64,000 nt of DNA from Burkholderiaceae bacterium (GTDB lineage Bacteria > Pseudomonadota > Gammaproteobacteria > Burkholderiales > Burkholderiaceae_C), in contig JADMJJ010000014.1 of the NCBI GenBank assembly GCA_018780645.1, positions 1-64,000 of the forward strand, given 5' to 3'. Each line of letters begins with the position of its first letter. Position 1 is the first letter of the stretch. The position numbers were made by a program, and so were the translations under genes. Below, piece after piece: positions 30,370 to 40,439 of this stretch. The notes beneath the pieces are model-generated. The model was not told the DNA's origin and searched no databases. It saw only the letters and a list, made by a program, of their open reading frames with translations.

Positions 30370-31557
30370 ATGATCAAGAAGCATTCCCTGGTTCTGAACA
30401 CCCTGGCCCTGGCCCTGCTGGCCTGCGCGGCCACCAGCCCGGCCCTGGCCGCCGACAAGGTCAAGATCGGCATGCTCAGCACGCTGTCGGGCCCGGGTGC
30501 CGGTCTGGGCGTTGATATTCGCGACGGCTTCAACCTGGCCTTGAAGACCCGCGGCGGCAAGCTCGGTGGCCTGCCGGCAGAAGTCATCATTGCCGACGAC
30601 CAGCAAAACCCCGACACCGCCAAGCAGACCACCGACCGCCTGATCAAGCGCGACAAGGTGGACTTCATGACCGGCATCGTGTTCTCCAACCTGATGCTGG
30701 CCGTGGGCCAAAGCGTGTTCGACAGCAAGACGCCCTACATCAGCGCCAATGCCGGCCCTTCGCAATACGCCGGCGAGCAGTGCAACCCCTATTTCTTCAA
30801 CGTCGCCTGGCAGAACGACAACCTGCATGAGGCGGTGGGCAAGGCGGTGCAGGACAAGGGCTTCAAGAAGCTGGTGATCCTGGCCCCCAACTACCCGGCG
30901 GGCAAGGACGCGCTGACCGGTTTCAAGCGCTACTACAAGGGTGCGGTCGCCGAAGAGATCTACACCAAGCTGGGGCAGCTGGATTACTCGGCCGAACTGG
31001 CCCAGGCCCGCGCCGCCAAGCCCGATGCGATGTACATCTTCCTGCCGGGCGGCATGGGCATCAACTTCATCAAGCAGTTTGTCGGTGCCGGCCTGTCCAA
31101 GGACGTGACCCTGTTCGGCCCCGGCTTCTCGGCCGACGAGGACGTGATCAAGGCGGTCGGCGAGCCGATGCTGGGCATGTTCAACAGTTCGCACTGGGCG
31201 CACGACATGGACAACCCGGCCAACAAGAAGTTCGTCGCCGACTTCCAGAAGGAGTACGGCCGCCTGCCTTCGCTGTACGCGAGCCAGGGCTATGACGCGG
31301 CGCAACTGATCGACGCCGCCGTGCGCGACGTCAAGGGCAAGATCGAAGACAAGGACGCGGTGCTGAAGGCGCTGAAGGCGGCCAAGTTCGAATCGGTGCG
31401 CGGCGCCTTCAAGTTCAACAACAACCAGTACCCGATCCAGGACTACTACATCCGCATCATCGGCAAGGACGCACAGGGTCGCGTGACCAACAAGACCCTG
31501 GGCAAGATCTTTGGCAATCATGCGGATGCTTACGCGGCTCAGTGCAAAATGAAGTGA
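30370..31557 (+). CDS. ABC transporter substrate-binding protein, branched-chain amino acid type
   Basis: A 395-residue periplasmic protein. The signal peptide (MIKKHSLVLNTLALALLAC, cleaved after ALA near residue 28) precedes a LivK-like type I periplasmic-binding fold: KVKIGMLSTLSGPGAGLG, IIADDQQNPDTAKQTTDRLI (in part), NWAxx-type core and SLYASQGYDAAQLIDAAV. GGAG sits five bases before the ATG at 30370; an in-frame ATG at 30358 is less likely. Relatives beside aromatic-CoA operons bind aromatic acids rather than leucine, so anthranilate or kynurenine are candidate ligands. This is inference. Confidence 0.9.
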   Translation: MIKKHSLVLNTLALALLACAATSPALAADKVKIGMLSTLSGPGAGLGVDIRDGFNLALKTRGGKLGGLPAEVIIADDQQNPDTAKQTTDRLIKRDKVDFMTGIVFSNLMLAVGQSVFDSKTPYISANAGPSQYAGEQCNPYFFNVAWQNDNLHEAVGKAVQDKGFKKLVILAPNYPAGKDALTGFKRYYKGAVAEEIYTKLGQLDYSAELAQARAAKPDAMYIFLPGGMGINFIKQFVGAGLSKDVTLFGPGFSADEDVIKAVGEPMLGMFNSSHWAHDMDNPANKKFVADFQKEYGRLPSLYASQGYDAAQLIDAAVRDVKGKIEDKDAVLKALKAAKFESVRGAFKFNNNQYPIQDYYIRIIGKDAQGRVTNKTLGKIFGNHADAYAAQCKMK

Positions 31558-31624
31558 CTTGCGTGCCAGACCTTGTCGGTACACCGGCAAGCTCTGGCAC
31601 CAACTGACTAAAGCCTTGTGTGTC

Positions 31625-31704
31625 GTAGCCCGGATGCAATCCGGGACGCATCCCTGCCTTTCGCCCACATCCCCCCGGATTGCGCTTCGCTGCATTCGGG
31701 CTAC
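31625..31704. repeat. REP-type palindromic element
   Basis: Outer arms GTAGCCCGGATGCA (31625) and TGCATTCGGGCTAC (ending 31704) flank inner ATCCGGG/CCCGGAT arms. This is the widespread proteobacterial palindrome whose right side reads CCCGGATTGCGCTTCGCTGC. It fills much of the 162-base gap between the binding-protein gene and the permease gene. It may stabilise the upstream mRNA so that binding protein is made in excess over membrane parts. Confidence 0.8.
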
Positions 31705-31719
31705 CAAAGACCCATCCCC

Positions 31720-32640
31720 ATGGACTGGATTCTGATCACCGAGCAGGCGCTCAACGGCCTGCAGTTCGGCCTGATGCTGTTCCTGCTGGCTGCAGGCTTG
31801 ACCCTGGTGTTCGGCATCATGGACATGATCAATCTGGCCCACGGCTCGCTGTACATGGTGGGCGCCTATCTGGCGGCCGCCGTGGCCCAGGCCAGCGGCT
31901 CTTTTGCGCTGGCGGTGCTGGCGGCGCTGGCGGGCACGGCGCTGTTCGGCATGTTGCTGGAGATCACGCTGCTGCGCCGCCTGTACAAGCGCGACCACCT
32001 GGCCCAGGTGCTGGCCACCTTTGCCTTGATACTGATCTGCAACGAGGGCGTGCGCATGATCTGGGGTGAACAGCCGATGATGCTGAACACGCCGGCGGCG
32101 CTGTCCGGGCCGGTGGAGTTGCTGCCCGGCCTGTACTACCCGGCCTACCGGCTGCTGATCATTAGTGTTGGCCTGGCCGTGGCCCTGATGCTGTTCGTGC
32201 TGGTCACCCGCACGCGCATCGGCATGTGGGTGAGGGCAGGGGCCTCGAACCGCGAGATGGCGACGATGATGGGCATCAACATCAAGCGCCTGTTCACTCT
32301 GGTGTTCGGTTTCGGCGCGGCCCTGTGCGCGCTGGCGGGCTCCTTGCTCGGGCCGCTGCTGGCCGTGCAGGTGGGCATGGGCGAGAGCATCCTGATACTC
32401 GCCTTTGTCGTGATCGTCATCGGCGGCATCGGTTCGATACGCGGTGCGCTGGTCGGCTCGCTGCTGGTGGGGCTGGTGGACACCTTGAGCCGGACCCTGC
32501 TGCCTGCGGTGCTGCGCCAGGTGGCATCCAGCGAGGTGGCGTCCAACCTGGGCCCGGCGCTGGCGTCCATCCTGATCTATGTGTTGATGGCTGCGGTGCT
32601 GTTCTGGCGTCCGCAGGGCCTGTTCCCCGCACGAGGCTGA
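31720..32640 (+). CDS. ABC transporter permease, LivH type
   Basis: A 306-residue integral membrane protein with about eight hydrophobic segments. It starts MDWILITEQALNGLQFGLML and carries the LivH hallmark FGIMDMINLAHGSLYMVGAY near residue 33 and FVVIVIGGIGSIRGALVGSL near 230. It forms half of the inner-membrane channel of the importer. The frame opens upstream at 31618, but this ATG at 31720 starts where LivH homologs start and avoids the REP element. It is separated by three bases from the second permease gene. Confidence 0.93.
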   Translation: MDWILITEQALNGLQFGLMLFLLAAGLTLVFGIMDMINLAHGSLYMVGAYLAAAVAQASGSFALAVLAALAGTALFGMLLEITLLRRLYKRDHLAQVLATFALILICNEGVRMIWGEQPMMLNTPAALSGPVELLPGLYYPAYRLLIISVGLAVALMLFVLVTRTRIGMWVRAGASNREMATMMGINIKRLFTLVFGFGAALCALAGSLLGPLLAVQVGMGESILILAFVVIVIGGIGSIRGALVGSLLVGLVDTLSRTLLPAVLRQVASSEVASNLGPALASILIYVLMAAVLFWRPQGLFPARG

Positions 32641-32643
32641 GCG

Positions 32644-33633
32644 ATGACTACATCTGTACGCCATAGCGCGCTGCATCACGCAGGCCCAGGCAAGGCCGTG
32701 CTGCTCACGGTGCTGGTGCTGCTGCTGGCCTTGCCCTTTGCAGCCAAGGCCACCGGCATGGAGTTCTACATCGGCGTCGCCACCCGCGTGCTGATCTTCG
32801 CCATTGCCGCCAGCAGCCTGAACCTGATACTCGGCTTCGGCGGCATGGTCAGCTTCGGCCATGCCGCGTTCGTCGGCCTGGGCGCCTATACCGTGGGCAT
32901 CCTGATGGACGCTGGCATCGCCTCGGCCTGGATCAGCTGGCCGCTGGCGATGCTCGTCAGCGCGGCAGCGGCTGCGCTGATCGGCGCGATCAGCCTGCGC
33001 ACCCGTGGCGTCTACTTCATCATGATCACCTTGGCCTTTGCGCAGATGTTCTATTACATCGTCGTCTCGCTGAAGGCCTATGGCGGCGATGACGGCCTGC
33101 CGCTGACCGGCCGCTCGCTGATTGCCTCAGGCATCGACTTGAAGGACGACGCCCATTTCTACTGGGTCGTGCTGGCGCTCAGCGTGGCGGTGATGGGCTT
33201 TCTGCAGCGCTGCGTCAACTCGTCCTTCGGCCGCTTGCTGCAGGGCGCGCGCGAGAACGAGATGCGCATGGCGGCGGTGGGCACCCGTGTGTTCCTCATT
33301 CGCTGGCAGGCCTTTGTGCTGGCCGGTGCGCTGGCGGGCCTGGCCGGCGCGCTGCTGGCCAACCTGAACGGCCTGGTCACGCCGCATCTGATGCACTGGA
33401 CGCAGTCGGGTCAGCTGATGATCATGGTCATCATCGGCGGCGCCGGCGCGCTGTGGGGTGGGCTGCTTGGCGCGGCCGGCCTGCTGATTCTGGAGGAGCT
33501 GCTGTCCAGCTACACGCTGCACTGGCATATGGCGCTGGGCGTGGTGCTGCTGGCCGTGGTGCTGTTCGCGCCGAAGGGCCTGAGCGGGTTGAAGAAGGCA
33601 CGGCGCAACGTGAAGGAGTCCGCCCATGGCTGA
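32644..33633 (+). CDS. ABC transporter permease, LivM type
   Basis: A 329-residue membrane protein with about nine hydrophobic segments. The LivM signature SSLNLILGFGGMVSFGHAAF lies near residues 58-77, and the coupling-helix region has ENEMRMAAVGTRVFLIRWQAF near 205. It pairs with the LivH-type subunit. Its last eight bases overlap the start of the ATP-binding subunit gene, consistent with coupled translation. The binding protein and ligase genes nearby suggest an aromatic substrate. Confidence 0.93.
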   Translation: MTTSVRHSALHHAGPGKAVLLTVLVLLLALPFAAKATGMEFYIGVATRVLIFAIAASSLNLILGFGGMVSFGHAAFVGLGAYTVGILMDAGIASAWISWPLAMLVSAAAAALIGAISLRTRGVYFIMITLAFAQMFYYIVVSLKAYGGDDGLPLTGRSLIASGIDLKDDAHFYWVVLALSVAVMGFLQRCVNSSFGRLLQGARENEMRMAAVGTRVFLIRWQAFVLAGALAGLAGALLANLNGLVTPHLMHWTQSGQLMIMVIIGGAGALWGGLLGAAGLLILEELLSSYTLHWHMALGVVLLAVVLFAPKGLSGLKKARRNVKESAHG

Positions 33634-34380
33634 GCCCCTGCTGAAGGTCCAGCATCTGGTCAAGCGCTTCGGCGCGCTGGCCGCCACCGACGACGCCAGC
33701 TTCGAGGTCATGCCCGGCGAGGTGCACGCGTTGATCGGCCCCAACGGCGCCGGCAAGACGACCCTGATACACCAGATCTCCGGCGGCCTGCGGCCCGACA
33801 GCGGCCAGGTGCTGTTCGTCGGCCGCGACGTCACCCACGACAGCATGGACACCCATGTGCGCGCCGGCCTGGTGCGCTCCTACCAGATCACCAGCATCTT
33901 CAAGAGCTACTCGGTGCTGGACAACCTGGCACTGGCCGTGCTGGCCCGCCGCCCGGGCACGCCCGGTTGGTGGAGAGCTGCGGTGGACGATGACGCCGCC
34001 TATGCCGAGGCTGAGGCCCTGATCAACCAGATCGGCCTGGCGCACCGTGCGGACGCGCTCAGCGGCGGCCTGGCGCACGGCGAGCAGCGCCAGCTGGAGG
34101 TCGGCCTGGCCCTGGCCGCACGTCCGAAACTGCTGTTGCTGGACGAGCCCATGGCTGGCATGGGGCCGGACGAGTCGGAACGCATGGTGGACTTGCTCAT
34201 GCAGCTCAGGCAAAACCTGACCCTGCTGCTGGTCGAGCACGATATGGAGGCGGTGTTCCGCCTGGCCGACCGGATCTCGACCCTTGTGTTCGGCAAGGTC
34301 ATCGCCAGCGGCACGCCGCAGGAGATACGCGAGCACCCCGAGGTCAAGCGTGCCTATCTGGGCGATGAGGAGTTGGCCGC

Positions 34381-34384
<4 letters not shown>
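33626..34384 (+). CDS. ABC transporter ATP-binding protein, LivG type
   Basis: A 252-residue ATPase. Walker A GPNGAGKTT (near residue 38), the signature region LSGGLAHGEQRQLEVGLAL and Walker B LLLLDEPMAGMGPDE are present. The signature has Gly-Leu-Ala-His inserted in place of the canonical SxGxQ spacing, as in LivG proteins (S.G..H..QR.LE.A). It energises import together with the next gene. It overlaps the permease before and the second ATPase after by four bases. Confidence 0.94.
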
Positions 34385-35091
<707 letters not shown>

Positions 35092-35093
35092 CG

Positions 35094-35534
35094 ATGAGCA
35101 ACGCCATCAATGTCTTGCAGGCGAGCTGGGTGTTCGAGCGCCAGGAGCGTGTGCGTTTCGGCCATTGCGACCCGGCCGGCATCGTCTTCTACCCGCGCTA
35201 TTTCGAGATGCTCAATGCGCTGGTCGAGGACTGGTTCACCGAGGGACTGGGCGTCAACTACGCAGAGCTGCTGGGGCCGCGCCGCACCGGCGTGCCCACC
35301 GTTCATCTGGGCGTGGACTTCCAGCGCATCAGCCGCATGGGGGACCTGCTGACCCAGCGTGTGGCCATCAACAAACTGGGCCGCAGCTCGCTGGGCCTGG
35401 ACATCCAATTCGACGGGGCCGATGGCGTGCGCGTCGTGTTCCAGCAGGTGCTGGTCTGCACCTCGCTGGACACGCACAAGCCCATCGCCTGGCCCGATGA
35501 CCTGCGCGCTGCACTGCAGCGTTGCCTTGATTGA
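35094..35534 (+). CDS. Acyl-CoA thioesterase, 4-hydroxybenzoyl-CoA thioesterase-like
   Basis: A 146-residue hotdog-fold protein. RVRFGHCDPAGIVFYPRYFEMLN (quoted in part: FGHCDPAGIVFYPRYF) is the active-site segment of 4-hydroxybenzoyl-CoA thioesterases of the Pseudomonas class, with the catalytic Asp in CDPAGIV. The family hydrolyses aryl-CoA esters. In this operon it may release CoA from aryl-CoA side products or from stalled 2-aminobenzoyl-CoA. The start at 35094 follows the ATPase stop by two bases; the longer frame would overlap it. Confidence 0.88.
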   Translation: MSNAINVLQASWVFERQERVRFGHCDPAGIVFYPRYFEMLNALVEDWFTEGLGVNYAELLGPRRTGVPTVHLGVDFQRISRMGDLLTQRVAINKLGRSSLGLDIQFDGADGVRVVFQQVLVCTSLDTHKPIAWPDDLRAALQRCLD

Positions 35535-35558
35535 TCAAGATTCTCAGGAGACAAGCCC

Positions 35559-35954
35559 ATGAAACAGATTCTTCAACCGGCCGGATGGGCAGCCCCCAAG
35601 GGCTATGCCAACGGCGTCGCCGCCACAGGCAAGCAGATTTTTGTCGCCGGACAGATCGGCTGGAACGCCCAATGCCAGTTCGAGAGCGACGACTTCGTCG
35701 CCCAGGTGCGCCAGACCCTGCTGAACATCAAGGCGGTGCTGGCCGAGGCCGGCGCAGGTGCTGAGCACATCACCCGCATGACCTGGTATGTGACCGACAA
35801 GAAAGAGTATCTGGCCCGCGGCCGCGAGGTCGGTCAGGCCTACCGCGAGGTGCTGGGTCAGCACTACGCGATCGCGATGAGCGCCGTGCAGGTGGCGGCC
35901 CTGATGGAGGACCGCGCCCAGGTCGAAATCGAGGTCACGGCCGTGCTGCCGTAA
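35559..35954 (+). CDS. RidA-family (YjgF/UK114) protein, putative enamine/imine deaminase
   Basis: A 131-residue protein of the Rid superfamily: QIFVAGQIGWNA near residue 27, NIKAVLAEAGAGAEHITRMTWYVTD and VQVAALMEDRAQVEIEVTAVLP at the end. Archetypal RidA uses an Arg in a P-x-R-S/T segment just before VQV; here the segment is HYAIAMSAVQV, so that Arg is absent. Rid relatives in aromatic pathways act as aminomuconate or enamine deaminases. The ring-reduced product of 2-aminobenzoyl-CoA is an enamine, so removal of its amino group is an attractive inferred role. Confidence 0.88.
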   Translation: MKQILQPAGWAAPKGYANGVAATGKQIFVAGQIGWNAQCQFESDDFVAQVRQTLLNIKAVLAEAGAGAEHITRMTWYVTDKKEYLARGREVGQAYREVLGQHYAIAMSAVQVAALMEDRAQVEIEVTAVLP

Positions 35955-35999
35955 AGTTCAGCCATTGACCCCCCCAATTCCACTACTTCCGAGACGATC

Positions 36000-37181
36000 A
36001 TGAGCCAAGCCAAAGCCTCCTTCCACTGGGACGATCCGCTGCTGCTGGAACAGCAGCTCACCGACGACGAGCGTGCCGTGCGCGACGCCGCCCGCGCCTA
36101 TTGCCAGGACCGCCTGGCACCCCGCGTGCGCGAGGCCTTCCGCCATGAGCAGACCGATCTGGCGATCTTCCGCGAGATGGGCGAGCTGGGCCTGCTGGGC
36201 CCGACGATTCCCGAGGAATACGGCGGCGCCGGCCTCAACTACGTCTGCTACGGCCTGATCGCCCGCGAGGTCGAGCGCGTGGACTCCGGCTACCGCTCGA
36301 TGATGAGCGTACAGAGCTCGCTGGTGATGGTGCCTATCAACGAATTCGGCAACGAGGCGACCAAGCGCAAGTACCTGCCCAAGCTGGCCAGCGGCGAGTG
36401 GATCGGCTGCTTCGGCCTGACCGAGCCCAACCACGGATCCGACCCCGGCTCGATGATCACCCGCGCGAAGAAGGTCGATGGCGGCTACGCGCTGACCGGC
36501 GCCAAGATGTGGATCACCAACAGCCCGGTGGCCGACGTCTTCGTCGTCTGGGCCAAGGACGACGGCGGCCAGATCCGTGGCTTCGTGCTCGAGAAGGGCT
36601 GGAAGGGCCTGACGGCGCCTGCCATCCACGGCAAGGTTGGTCTGCGCGCCTCGATCACCGGCGAGATCGTCATGGACGAGGTGTTCTGCCCGGAGGAGAA
36701 CGCATTCCCCGACGTGCGTGGCCTGAAGGGCCCGTTCACCTGCCTGAACAGCGCCCGCTACGGCATCGCCTGGGGCGCGCTAGGCGCCGCCGAGGACTGC
36801 TGGCACACCGCCCGCCAGTACACGATGGATCGCAAGCAGTTCGGCAAGCCCCTGGCCGCCAACCAGCTGATCCAGAAGAAGCTGGCCGATATGCAGACCG
36901 AGATCACCCTGGGCCTGCAAGGCTGCCTGCGCCTGGGCCGGATGAAGGACGAGGGCACGGCCGCCGTCGAGATCACCTCGATCATGAAGCGCAACTCTTG
37001 CGGCAAGTCACTCGACATCGCCCGCATGGCCCGTGACATGCTGGGTGGCAACGGCATCTCCGACGAATTCGGCGTTGCCCGCCATTTGGTCAACCTCGAA
37101 GTGGTCAACACCTACGAGGGTACGCATGACATCCACGCGCTGATCTTGGGGCGGGCGCAGACCGGCATCGCAGCTTTCTAG
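36000..37181 (+). CDS. gcdH: Glutaryl-CoA dehydrogenase
   Basis: A 393-residue acyl-CoA dehydrogenase of the glutaryl-CoA type: [18 protein letters not shown] at the start, [29 protein letters not shown], and the catalytic Glu in [20 protein letters not shown]. The enzyme oxidises and decarboxylates glutaryl-CoA to crotonyl-CoA. A seven-carbon ring acid degraded by beta-oxidation would yield glutaryl-CoA plus acetyl-CoA, so its place at the end of the anthranilate operon fits. It ends one base from the convergent aldo/keto reductase gene. Confidence 0.95.
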   Translation: MSQAKASFHWDDPLLLEQQLTDDERAVRDAARAYCQDRLAPRVREAFRHEQTDLAIFREMGELGLLGPTIPEEYGGAGLNYVCYGLIAREVERVDSGYRSMMSVQSSLVMVPINEFGNEATKRKYLPKLASGEWIGCFGLTEPNHGSDPGSMITRAKKVDGGYALTGAKMWITNSPVADVFVVWAKDDGGQIRGFVLEKGWKGLTAPAIHGKVGLRASITGEIVMDEVFCPEENAFPDVRGLKGPFTCLNSARYGIAWGALGAAEDCWHTARQYTMDRKQFGKPLAANQLIQKKLADMQTEITLGLQGCLRLGRMKDEGTAAVEITSIMKRNSCGKSLDIARMARDMLGGNGISDEFGVARHLVNLEVVNTYEGTHDIHALILGRAQTGIAAF

Positions 37182-37182
37182 G

Positions 37183-38076
37183 CTAGATCAAACCCGGCCA
37201 GTTCTTTTGCTGGCCGGTGAACGCGGCGCGCAACTCGTGCTGCAGCTGCGCCTCCAGCGGCCCTCGCTCGACCACGACCAGGTTCTGCTTGAAATGCGCC
37301 AGCTTCGATGTGCCGACGATGCTGCTGGCAACCCCAGGCTGGTGGGCGACAAAGCGCAAGGCGATATCGTTCCAGTCGCGCGGGCCTTGCGTGGCAAAGC
37401 CCATCGCCTGCCAGCGGTCCCAGTACTGGCCCTCGGCATAGCTGTCGGGCCGCTCGGCAAAGCGCCAGATCGCGCCGGCCAGCGGGCGCTTGGCGATCAC
37501 GCCAATGCCGCGGGCCTGAGCCAGCGGCAGGCGTGAATCCAGATTGACCTGGTCGCAAAGGCTGATCGAGGTCTGCACGGCGCCGAAGCGGCCCGAGTTG
37601 AGGGCAAAGTCCAACTCGGCGTTGTCGCCCGAGTAGGCCGTGATGCGGATCTTGCCGGCGCGCTGGCAGTCTTCAAGCCCGCGTATCACGTCACCCTGCT
37701 CCAGCACCTGCAGCGGGCAGGAGTGCAGATGAACGATGTCCAACACCTCGCACCTCATGCGTGCCAGCGCGGCATCGACGCCCTGGATGATGCAGTCGTA
37801 GGTCCAGTCCGGCACGCCGGGGATGCCGTAGCCGACCTTGGTGGACAGCACATAGTCGTCGCGCCGGTGGGCGATATGCCGGCCAATGCGTTCCTCGGAC
37901 AGGCCGTAGCCGCGGGCGGTGTCGATCAGGTTCACGCCCAGGTCCAGCACGGCGTTCAGCAGGGTGCCAGCCTCGCGCTCGGTCGTGCGCGCATCGTTCA
38001 GATGCATGGCGCCGAAGCCCAGGGCGGACACGCGCAGGCCGCTTTTTCCGCTGGTGCCGAACTCTCTCAATTCCAT
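37183..38076 (-). CDS. Aldo/keto reductase
   Basis: A 297-residue TIM-barrel oxidoreductase. The tetrad is readable: Asp in NLIDTARGYGLSEE, Tyr in the same segment, Lys in VLSTKVGYG and His in DIVHLHSCPL. The family reduces carbonyls with NADPH. It is the last gene of the maltodextrin operon and overlaps the GH13 gene end by ten bases, so it is co-transcribed with it. A role in sugar metabolism is possible but cannot be read from the sequence. A CCGGCCAG/CTGGCCGG inverted repeat lies in its last codons at 37194-37217. Confidence 0.9.
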   Translation of the reverse strand: MELREFGTSGKSGLRVSALGFGAMHLNDARTTEREAGTLLNAVLDLGVNLIDTARGYGLSEERIGRHIAHRRDDYVLSTKVGYGIPGVPDWTYDCIIQGVDAALARMRCEVLDIVHLHSCPLQVLEQGDVIRGLEDCQRAGKIRITAYSGDNAELDFALNSGRFGAVQTSISLCDQVNLDSRLPLAQARGIGVIAKRPLAGAIWRFAERPDSYAEGQYWDRWQAMGFATQGPRDWNDIALRFVAHQPGVASSIVGTSKLAHFKQNLVVVERGPLEAQLQHELRAAFTGQQKNWPGLI

Positions 38077-40439
38077 ATCAGTACACGTCCAAACAAGGCA
38101 GGTAGGGTCAATGTGAGTTGGCCGGACCTTGCCTTGAAGCGCTCGCCGCTCAAGGCATCGACGAACTCGGCGCTGGCCAGCGCGGTGGGCAGGGTCAGGG
38201 TGGTGCTGCGCGGCCGGGTGTCGTTGTTGGTGGCCGTCAGCGCCCAGCGCTTGCCGTCCTGGCGAGCCAGCACGATCAGGTGCTGATCGAGGTGCAGCGG
38301 GGCACTGATCGTGCCGTGGCGCAGCACCTTGAGTTGTTGGCGCAGGCCGGAAAGGCGCTTGAAGTCGGCCAGCAGCGCCTCGTCCGGTTGGCCGCCTTGA
38401 TCGGCCCAGGGGTAGGGCGCGCGGTTGTAGGGATCGTCGCCGCCGCCGACGCCCACCTCGTCGCCGTAGTAGATCGTCGGCGAGCCAGGGAAGGTCATCT
38501 GGAACAGCAGGGCCAGACGCAGGCGTTGCTTGGCTTCGGAGAGCTTCGCTGCATTGCCATCGTCCAGATAGCCAAAGTGATGCAAGGCGCGCGGCTGATC
38601 ATGTGTCGACAGCAGATTCATCAGCGCATAGAACGCCTGCGGCGGGTAGGCCTCGCGCATCAGCTCGATATTGGCGTAGAGCTTGCGCGCATCGCCGCCG
38701 GCGGCATAGTCCAGCACGGCATTGCGGAAGATGTAGTTCATCGTCGAGTCGAACATGTCGCCGAGCAGGAACTTGCTGGCGTCGAACCAGGTCTCGGCCA
38801 CCGTCAGCGCATCGGGCTTGTGGGCCTTGATGGCAGCGCGCCACTCGCGCCAGAAGTCGTCGGCCACCCAGGGGGCCACATCCATGCGCCAGCCGGCGGC
38901 GCCACGGTTCAGCCACAGCTTCATCACCGAGTCGCTGTTGCCGTAGGCAAAGGCGCGAAAGGCCCTCGAGCTTTTGTCGAGCTCGGGCAGGTCTTTCACG
39001 CCGGTCCAGCCCTGGTACTGGTCCTCGGGCTTGGCCTGGCTAGCGTCGAGCTTGAACCAGCTGGCATAGGCTGAGGCGGGGTTCAGCCTCCCCTTGTCGA
39101 AGGCGCCGCCGGCCGGATAGTTGCCGTAGCGGTTGAAGTAGGGCGAGTCGCTGCCCACATGGTTCAGCGAGGTGTCGGGGATCACGCGCATGCCGCGCTT
39201 GGCGGCCTCGGCGCACAGCCGCTCGAAGTCGGCATTCGTGCCGAAGGCTGGATCCACCTGGCGGTAGTCGGCGGTGTCGTATTTGTGGTTGCTGGCGGCC
39301 TTGAAGATCGGCGTCAGATAGATCGCGTTGGCGCCCAGGCCCTTGATGTAGTCGAGCTTGTCTATCAGCCCGGCGAGGTCGCCGCCGTAGAAGTCGTTGT
39401 TGTAGACCGCGTCGGAGCCGTCGCCCGGCTTGTTGGGCCTGTCCGTCCAGTTGGCGTGCAGCTCTATGCCCTGGTTCTGGTAGCGGTCGCGGGCGGGCTG
39501 CGGGTCGTTCGTGCGATCGCCATTGCGGAAGCGCTCGGGGAAGACGTAGTAGTAGACGAGGTCGCGGGCCCAGCCGGGCACCTTGAAGTCGGCGGCATGG
39601 ACGGTCTGGCGGTAGCGGCGGATGCGCTTGGCGTCGGCGGGCTTCTCGGCCACCAGCCCCAGCCCCATGCTGCCGGCCTCGCGCGTCCAGTAGATCTCGT
39701 CCCTGTTGTTCTGGAAGACGTAGCTCTGACCGGCGATCTCCAGCTCGAAGTGGTAGCCATAGACGGCCGGCTGCGTGAAGCGGTGGCGGGCCTGCCACTG
39801 CACCCACCGGCCCAGCGTGCGCGGCTGCATCGCGATGCGCGCCAGCGGTGCATAGTCCAGTTGCTCCTGGTTGCCGACCAGGCGCCGGTTTTCCAGCACC
39901 AGGGTCGCGCGGGTCACGCCGGGCAGAGCGCTGAGCATGAACTGCAGCTCGGTGCCGGCGGGCACGGCGCCGAAGGGCTTCTTGTGCTGCGGCGCACGGG
40001 AGTCGAAGCGCAGACTCAGCGCCACTGGATCGGTGACGGCCTTCGGTGGCGCGGCGACGAAGCTGCGGGGCCCCAGGCTCAGGCGCGGCCGGCCGTCGAC
40101 AAAGGCCAGCGTCACGGTCTGCTCGCCGTCAAACTGCTGCTGCAGATTGGCCCTGGCGCCCAGCGCCGGTTGACCATCGTCACCAAGACCGATGCTGGCG
40201 TCCAAGCTCCAGTCGGCATCGGCGACCTTGAACTCCTGGCGGCCGCCGACGGTGACGTTCAGGTAGTAGGCGTCGCAGCGGTACTGGAAGGCATAGTCAT
40301 CCCGCGCTGCCCAGCCATTCATGCTGCCGCGCAGGAACAGCTCGCGAGCGCCCAGCGGGCTGGGCTTGCAGTCCGCCGCTTGCGCCAGGCCCGCAGTCAG
40401 GCATCCCACCACCGCAATGGCCCAATAGCGGAGCCTCAA
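38067..40439 (-). CDS. Secreted GH13 alpha-glucan hydrolase (neopullulanase/cyclomaltodextrinase-like)
   Basis: A 790-residue protein. I place the start at a TTG (40439) overlapping the malG stop codon, because the frame then begins with a perfect signal peptide ([21 protein letters not shown]). An N-terminal carbohydrate-binding-like domain ([18 protein letters not shown]) is followed by a linker beta domain and the catalytic barrel: nucleophile Asp in GWRMDVAPW, acid/base Glu in LTVAETWFD, third Asp in [10 protein letters not shown], and a C-terminal beta domain. It would degrade maltodextrin or pullulan in the periplasm and feed the importer. The same frame stays open to 41267, but that part only mirrors malG. 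Confidence 0.88.
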   Translation of the reverse strand: MRLRYWAIAVVGCLTAGLAQAADCKPSPLGARELFLRGSMNGWAARDDYAFQYRCDAYYLNVTVGGRQEFKVADADWSLDASIGLGDDGQPALGARANLQQQFDGEQTVTLAFVDGRPRLSLGPRSFVAAPPKAVTDPVALSLRFDSRAPQHKKPFGAVPAGTELQFMLSALPGVTRATLVLENRRLVGNQEQLDYAPLARIAMQPRTLGRWVQWQARHRFTQPAVYGYHFELEIAGQSYVFQNNRDEIYWTREAGSMGLGLVAEKPADAKRIRRYRQTVHAADFKVPGWARDLVYYYVFPERFRNGDRTNDPQPARDRYQNQGIELHANWTDRPNKPGDGSDAVYNNDFYGGDLAGLIDKLDYIKGLGANAIYLTPIFKAASNHKYDTADYRQVDPAFGTNADFERLCAEAAKRGMRVIPDTSLNHVGSDSPYFNRYGNYPAGGAFDKGRLNPASAYASWFKLDASQAKPEDQYQGWTGVKDLPELDKSSRAFRAFAYGNSDSVMKLWLNRGAAGWRMDVAPWVADDFWREWRAAIKAHKPDALTVAETWFDASKFLLGDMFDSTMNYIFRNAVLDYAAGGDARKLYANIELMREAYPPQAFYALMNLLSTHDQPRALHHFGYLDDGNAAKLSEAKQRLRLALLFQMTFPGSPTIYYGDEVGVGGGDDPYNRAPYPWADQGGQPDEALLADFKRLSGLRQQLKVLRHGTISAPLHLDQHLIVLARQDGKRWALTATNNDTRPRSTTLTLPTALASAEFVDALSGERFKARSGQLTLTLPALFGRVLIWN

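Noticed and set aside
30340-32862. 840-codon minus-strand open frame
   Set aside because: It lies opposite the ABC importer genes, which match known families throughout; its His/Gln-rich translation is a typical antisense shadow in high-GC DNA.
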